Assembly (NCBI RefSeq): GCF_002159335.1
Contig: NZ_NFHP01000004.1
Span: forward strand, 186,001-250,000
DNA: 64,000 nt
Origin: Collinsella sp. An7
Lineage (GTDB): Bacteria > Actinomycetota > Coriobacteriia > Coriobacteriales > Coriobacteriaceae
Direction of reading: 5' to 3'
The notes under the pieces are model-generated. The model worked only from the letters and a program-made list of their open reading frames with translations. It had not been told where the DNA came from and made no database searches. Every line of letters begins with the position of its first letter. Within the stretch, counting starts at the first letter, position 1. The translations under genes were made by a program, and so were the position numbers. This document shows, in pieces, positions 60,249 through 64,000 of the stretch.

Positions 60249-61702
60249 TGCCGCGCGACTACGATAACGACGCCTTTGGCGCACCCGGCTACCCCGGCGA
60301 CGAGGAGCCCATCCGCTGCTCGTTCTGCGGCAAGACGCGCGACCAGGTCCGCAAGCTCATCAAGGGCCCGGGCGACATCTACATCTGCGACGAGTGCGTC
60401 TCGGAGTGCTCGGATATCCTCGAGGAGTCCATTGCCCGCGACATCATGACGCAGGGCGGCTTCTCGGGGCTCGGGAACTTTGGCTTTATGCAGCCGCCGG
60501 CTGAGGCCGCGCCCGCCGAGGAGGCCGATGAGGCCGGGGAGACCCCGCAGAAGCAGGTGATCCGCCGCGTGCCCACCCCGCACGAGATCTACGACGAGCT
60601 CTCGCTCTACGTGATGGGCCAGGAGGAAGCCAAGCGGGCGATGTCGGTGGCGGTCTACAACCACTACCGGCGCGTCATCGAGGGCGGTGCGGCCGAGGAG
60701 GCGCTCGACGAGAGCTCGGGTCACCCCGCGCACGAGCCTATCGGCAAGCACGCCGCCGGGCCGGACGACCTCTCCGACGTGGAGCTCGCTAAGTCCAACA
60801 TCCTTCTGCTCGGGCCCACCGGTACGGGCAAGACGCTCTTGGCGCAGACGCTCGCGCGCATCCTTGAGGTGCCCTTTGCCATCGCCGACGCCACGGCGCT
60901 CACCGAGGCGGGCTACGTTGGTGAGGACGTGGAGAACATTCTTCTCAAGCTCATCAACGCCGCCGATGGCGACGTGGAGCGCGCCCAGGTGGGCATCATC
61001 TACATCGACGAGATCGACAAGGTTGCCCGCAAGGCCGAGAACCTCTCCATCACGCGCGACGTGTCGGGCGAGGGCGTGCAGCAGGCGCTCCTCAAGATCC
61101 TGGAGGGAACGGTTGCGAGCGTGCCGCCCACGGGCGGGCGCAAGCACCCCCAGCAGGAGCTCATCGACATCGACACCACCAACATCCTCTTTATCTGCGG
61201 TGGCGCCTTTGTGGGGCTCGACAAGATTATCGCCGACCGTGTGGGCAACAAGGGCGTGGGCTTTAACTCCGAGCTCGCCGGCCCCACCTCCACCGACGAG
61301 AACGACCTGCTGCGCCAAGTGCTCCCGCAGGACCTCAACGCCTTTGGCATGATCCCGGAGTTCATCGGCCGCACGCCGGTGATCACCGAGACCCGTGCGC
61401 TCGACGAGGACGACCTCGTGTCGATCTTGACGCAGCCTAAGAACGCGATCGTGAAGCAGTACCGCCGCATGTTCCAACTCGAGAACGTTGAGCTGGAATT
61501 TGAGGACGACGCCCTGCACGAGATTGCGCGCCTTGCGCTCGCTCGCAAGACCGGCGCACGCGGTCTGCGCTCCATCTGCGAGCAGCTGCTTCAGCAGACG
61601 ATGTTCGATCTGCCCTCCGAGGAGGGCGTTGAGCGGGTCGTGGTGACGGCTGCCTCCGTGCGCGGCGAGGAAGAGCCGCTGCGGGTGTACCGCGCGGCGT
61701 AA
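60248..61702 (+). CDS. clpX: ATP-dependent Clp protease ATP-binding subunit ClpX
   Basis: AAA+ unfoldase that feeds ClpP. 484 aa: N-terminal zinc-binding domain [15 protein letters not shown] with a second pair CDECVSEC, Walker [13 protein letters not shown], Walker [11 protein letters not shown], the [13 protein letters not shown] and [10 protein letters not shown] segments, the IGF-loop region replaced by VGFNSE-type sequence, and sensor 2 [13 protein letters not shown]. About 35 residues of Glu/Ala-rich sequence and a further insert with [14 protein letters not shown] (about 155-175) make it longer than E. coli ClpX (424). Translation is coupled to clpP. Confidence 0.97.
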   Translation: MPRDYDNDAFGAPGYPGDEEPIRCSFCGKTRDQVRKLIKGPGDIYICDECVSECSDILEESIARDIMTQGGFSGLGNFGFMQPPAEAAPAEEADEAGETPQKQVIRRVPTPHEIYDELSLYVMGQEEAKRAMSVAVYNHYRRVIEGGAAEEALDESSGHPAHEPIGKHAAGPDDLSDVELAKSNILLLGPTGTGKTLLAQTLARILEVPFAIADATALTEAGYVGEDVENILLKLINAADGDVERAQVGIIYIDEIDKVARKAENLSITRDVSGEGVQQALLKILEGTVASVPPTGGRKHPQQELIDIDTTNILFICGGAFVGLDKIIADRVGNKGVGFNSELAGPTSTDENDLLRQVLPQDLNAFGMIPEFIGRTPVITETRALDEDDLVSILTQPKNAIVKQYRRMFQLENVELEFEDDALHEIARLALARKTGARGLRSICEQLLQQTMFDLPSEEGVERVVVTAASVRGEEEPLRVYRAA

Positions 61703-61714
61703 CGGTGCCGGAAT

Positions 61715-61785
61715 CGGGCCGAGGGTTTGCGGTTGGGCCGCTGGGTGCTGAGCGCCTGGGAGGCACCGCGCTCTCGGCCCGTTTT
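61715..61785 (+). terminator. Terminator of clpX
   Basis: CGGGCCGAG (61715-61723) pairs with CTCGGCCCG (61773-61781), followed by TTTTGTTTG. The 49-base loop contains GGTGC/GCACC. Confidence 0.75.
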
Positions 61786-61948
61786 GTTTGCTGCTGGTGC
61801 GCGCCGTGCACCTGGGCACCCCTGCCTCTATCCCATGTGTTTGCGGTCGCCTGTGTTGCGCGCCTCGGGCGCTGCTGGCCCCGCCCCTAGTGTTAGCGGC
61901 CGTCGGGTACCGGGCGCCATGGGTGCCGCCCTTCGGCTCGTTTCCTCC

Positions 61949-62012
61949 TTGCACTTGGAGTGCACTCCTATGCTATGATGCCTCCGGCTAGTAACACGAA
62001 TTCAAAATTCGT
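61949..62012 (+). promoter_or_regulatory. Promoter with two palindromic operator candidates
   Basis: TTGCAC (61949-61954) and TATGAT (61974-61979, with TG one base before) form a promoter with a 19-base spacer. The spacer holds the perfect palindrome GGAGTGCACTCC (61957-61968). Downstream of the -10, ACGAATT-CAA-AATTCGT (61996-62012) is a perfect 7-bp inverted repeat flanked by AACAC. Both are placed to control the binding-protein gene at 62030, probably by a metal- or ligand-sensing repressor. Confidence 0.65.
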
Positions 62013-62029
62013 AACACTGAGGGGGCATT

Positions 62030-63700
62030 ATGGCTCACACAACCTTTGCACACCCGGTTTCGCGTCGTGCCTTTGCGCTGGCTGCCGGATGGGGAGCGCT
62101 CTCGGTGGCGGGAGCGCTCGCGGGCTGCGCGGGCGGCTCCAGCGAAGGCCCCCAGGGCTCCGTGCAAGGGGTGGGGAGTGCCGGTGACGGCGCAACCTCG
62201 CAGGTGATCGTGGCCATGAACACCGAGAGCGAGCCCGCCGCGGGCTTTGACCCGCTCGTTGCCTGGGGCTGCGGCGAGCACGTGCACGAGCCCCTCATCC
62301 AGTCGACCCTCATCACCACCGACGAGGAGCTCAACTTCCAAAACGATCTTGCCACGTCCTATGCGTGCTCCGATGACGGGCTCACCTGGACCTTTACCAT
62401 CCGCGACGACGTGGTCTTCTCGGACGGGGAGCCGCTCACGGCCTCCGATGTGGCCTTTACCATCAACGGTGCGGTGCGCTCCACCGCCTTTGAGGCCGAT
62501 CTCTCGATGGTGGATGAGGCGGTGGCCACGAGCGACACCACCGTGGAGCTCCATCTCAACAAGCCCTTCAATGCGCTCCTCTATACGCTTGCCGTGCTTG
62601 GCATCGTGCCCGAGCACGCCTACGACGAGGGCTACGGCGAGGCGCCCATCGGCTCCGGCCGCTACCTGCTCGAGCGCTGGGACCGCGGGCAGCAGGCCAT
62701 CTTTGTCGCCAATCCCTCGTATTATGGCGAGACTCCGCAGATGGAGCGTGTCGTGGTGGTCTTTATGGATGAGGATGCGGCGCTTGCGGCCGTGCAGGCG
62801 GGCGAGGTCGACATCGCCTTTACTTTTGCCACACATGCGGGCCAGAGCTTTGCCGGCTACGAGCTCGTGCACTATGCCACGGTGGACTCGCGGGGCATCT
62901 CGTTGCCGGTGCTGCCGGCGGGCGGCACCAAGGTCGTTGAGGGGGATATGACCTATGCGCAGGGCAATGATGTCACCTCCGACGTGGCGGTGCGCCGGGC
63001 AATCAACTGCGCTATCGACCGCGACGCTATGATCGAGAACGTGCTCCAGGGCTACGGCAAGCCGGCCTTTAGCGTAAGCGACGGCATGCCGTGGTCGAGC
63101 GACGACATGCAGGTCGACTACGATCCCGATCGCGCGCGCGATTTGTTGGATGAGGCAGGATGGGTCCTCGGCGACGACGGCGTGCGTGAGCGGGACGGCG
63201 TGCGTGCCGCGCTCACCGTGTGGTACTCCTCGGATGACTCGGTCCGCCAGGCGCTCACCTACGAGCTTGCCAACCAGCTGGCAAAGATTGGCATTGAGGT
63301 AACGCCCGCGGGTGGCAGCTGGGATGAGCTCTATGCGCACCAGTACGAAGATCCCATCATGTGGGGCTGGGGCTCCAACTCGCCCATCGAGGTGTATGCG
63401 CTCAATTACTCCAGCGGCTGGGGCAACTATGCGGGCTACGAGAGCGCCGCAATCGATGCTCATCTCGATGCCGCCCTTGCCGAGCCGCGGGTTGAGGACT
63501 CCTATGCCCACTGGCGGCTCGCCGCATGGGACGGCTCGGACGGGTTTGCTCCGTGCGGTGCCGCCACGTGGGCATGGATCGCCAACGTCGACCATCTTTA
63601 CTTCAAGCGCGACGGACTCGACGTGGCCGCGCAGAAGCCGCACCCCCATGGGCACGGCTGGTCGCTCGTCAATAACGTCGACCGCTGGAGCTGGGCGTAG
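62030..63700 (+). CDS. Peptide/nickel-type ABC transporter substrate-binding lipoprotein
   Basis: A 556-aa family 5 binding protein. Twin-arginine-like signal SRRAFALAAGWGALS with lipobox LAGC (Cys33). Features: VAWGCGEHVHEPLIQSTL, SDDGLTWTFTIRDDVVFSDGEPLTASDVAFT, GSGRYLLERWDRGQQ, DVAVRRAINCAIDRDAMI, and the ending KPHPHGHGWSLVNNVDRWSW, a His-rich C-terminus seen in a nickel/metallophore-like subgroup. ATG 62030 follows GAGGGGG. It is regulated by the palindromes just upstream. The permease gene begins directly after its stop. Ligand (peptide, nickel or a metal chelate) not settled. Confidence 0.9.
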   Translation: MAHTTFAHPVSRRAFALAAGWGALSVAGALAGCAGGSSEGPQGSVQGVGSAGDGATSQVIVAMNTESEPAAGFDPLVAWGCGEHVHEPLIQSTLITTDEELNFQNDLATSYACSDDGLTWTFTIRDDVVFSDGEPLTASDVAFTINGAVRSTAFEADLSMVDEAVATSDTTVELHLNKPFNALLYTLAVLGIVPEHAYDEGYGEAPIGSGRYLLERWDRGQQAIFVANPSYYGETPQMERVVVVFMDEDAALAAVQAGEVDIAFTFATHAGQSFAGYELVHYATVDSRGISLPVLPAGGTKVVEGDMTYAQGNDVTSDVAVRRAINCAIDRDAMIENVLQGYGKPAFSVSDGMPWSSDDMQVDYDPDRARDLLDEAGWVLGDDGVRERDGVRAALTVWYSSDDSVRQALTYELANQLAKIGIEVTPAGGSWDELYAHQYEDPIMWGWGSNSPIEVYALNYSSGWGNYAGYESAAIDAHLDAALAEPRVEDSYAHWRLAAWDGSDGFAPCGAATWAWIANVDHLYFKRDGLDVAAQKPHPHGHGWSLVNNVDRWSWA

Positions 63701-64000
63701 ATGGCGTGCGAAGCGGGTGCGAGCCGTCCCAGCGTAGTGCGGGGGAGGGGGCTGAAGGTCTCTGTGACAGCCCTCAGTCGCGCATGGCGCCGCGTGCCAG
63801 CGCCGCTCCGGGTGCTTGTGCGGCTCACGGTGCTTTTGCTTGCGGTGAGCCTGGTGACCTTTGCCCTGGTGAGCGCCTCGCCCATCGACCCCGTGCAGGC
63901 CAATGTGGGCCAGACGGCCTACCTCACCATGAGCCCGGAGCGGCGGGCGGCACTCGCCGAGCGCTGGGGCGCGGGCGAGGGGGTGCTGGAGCGCTGGGCC
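63701..64000 (+). CDS. Peptide/nickel-type ABC permease (5' part; runs off the window)
   Basis: Open to the window end. The segment LTVLLLAVSLVTFALVSASPIDPVQANVGQTAYLTMSPERR is the first helix and signature loop of DppB/NikB-like permeases. The frame is open from an ATG at 63701, directly after the binding-protein stop, but a GTG at 63764 with GAAGG before it would remove 21 non-conserved residues and is an alternative start. Confidence 0.88.
   Translation, partial: MACEAGASRPSVVRGRGLKVSVTALSRAWRRVPAPLRVLVRLTVLLLAVSLVTFALVSASPIDPVQANVGQTAYLTMSPERRAALAERWGAGEGVLERWA

Noticed and set aside
61758-61770. T-box riboswitch motif (GGGAGGCACCGCG against the consensus GGGTGGnACCGCG) after clpX
   Set aside because: The TGGn bulge that pairs with the tRNA end is changed to AGGC, there is no room for stem I after clpX, and no tRNA synthetase or amino acid gene follows. 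Possibly a relic; treated as part of the clpX terminator.

Overview
The window is a GC-rich chromosomal segment from a high-GC Gram-positive bacterium. The gene order ftsZ - pgeF - PhoU-like - yggS - sepF - yggT - divIVA, the absence of an outer membrane gene set, the SepF/DivIVA division proteins and the wealth of sugar and peptide ABC importers point to an anaerobic gut actinobacterium of the Coriobacteriia, most like Collinsella. This assignment is by recognition, not by search. No phage gene, transposase or CRISPR-Cas gene was seen, so the window is mostly core and metabolic chromosome.

Layout. 1-6.1 kb: division and cell-wall cluster, starting inside ftsZ. 6.6-8.5 kb: envelope stress pair (TPM-domain membrane protein and PspA). 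8.5-12.4 kb: nitroreductase, RNase P RNA, a phosphate permease with its DUF47 partner, and four long palindromes. 12.4-16.7 kb: YigZ, a kinase-like protein and the bifunctional aldehyde/alcohol dehydrogenase AdhE of mixed-acid fermentation. 17.3-23 kb: molybdenum block, with cofactor genes (Mog/MoaB-type, moeA) divergent from modABC, whose ModB carries a large extra extracytoplasmic domain. 23-31.5 kb: housekeeping singletons (RidA, YdcF, MFS, acetyltransferase, tRNA-Pro, tRNA-Gly, lipoprotein, aldehyde dehydrogenase, glutamate dehydrogenase). 31.5-32.2 kb: a gene-free array of degenerate palindromes. 32.2-42.9 kb: a raffinose-family sugar locus with an amylosucrase-like GH13 enzyme, an AraC regulator, an Msm-type importer in the order ATPase - binding protein - two permeases, and an alpha-galactosidase. 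43-51.6 kb: an unusual cytosolic BMP-domain protein translationally coupled to a phosphoesterase, an M81 peptidase, a large transglutaminase-like protein and an alpha-L-fucosidase. 51.8-57.5 kb: a complete oligopeptide importer. 57.8-61.7 kb: tRNA-Leu, trigger factor, clpP, clpX. 62-64 kb: a second peptide/nickel-type binding protein and the start of its permease.

How the parts fit. Alpha-galactosidase would release galactose and sucrose from raffinose-type sugars imported by the Msm-type transporter, and the amylosucrase-like enzyme could act on the sucrose. Fucosidase, peptidase, transglutaminase-like protein and peptide importer sit together as if for glycopeptide use, though that link is inference. 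AdhE disposes of fermentation electrons; GdhA assimilates ammonium.

The most unusual material is non-coding. One family of long perfect or near-perfect palindromes has unrelated stems but a shared cap that folds into two small GNA-triloop hairpins (8.5-12.4 kb). A second dispersed palindrome family occurs near 31.7, 47.3 and 57.7 kb. A third pattern is an array of degenerate palindromes with a period of about 78 bp at 31.5-31.9 kb. The most unusual protein pair is the BMP-domain protein with its overlapping phosphoesterase at 43.1-45.6 kb.
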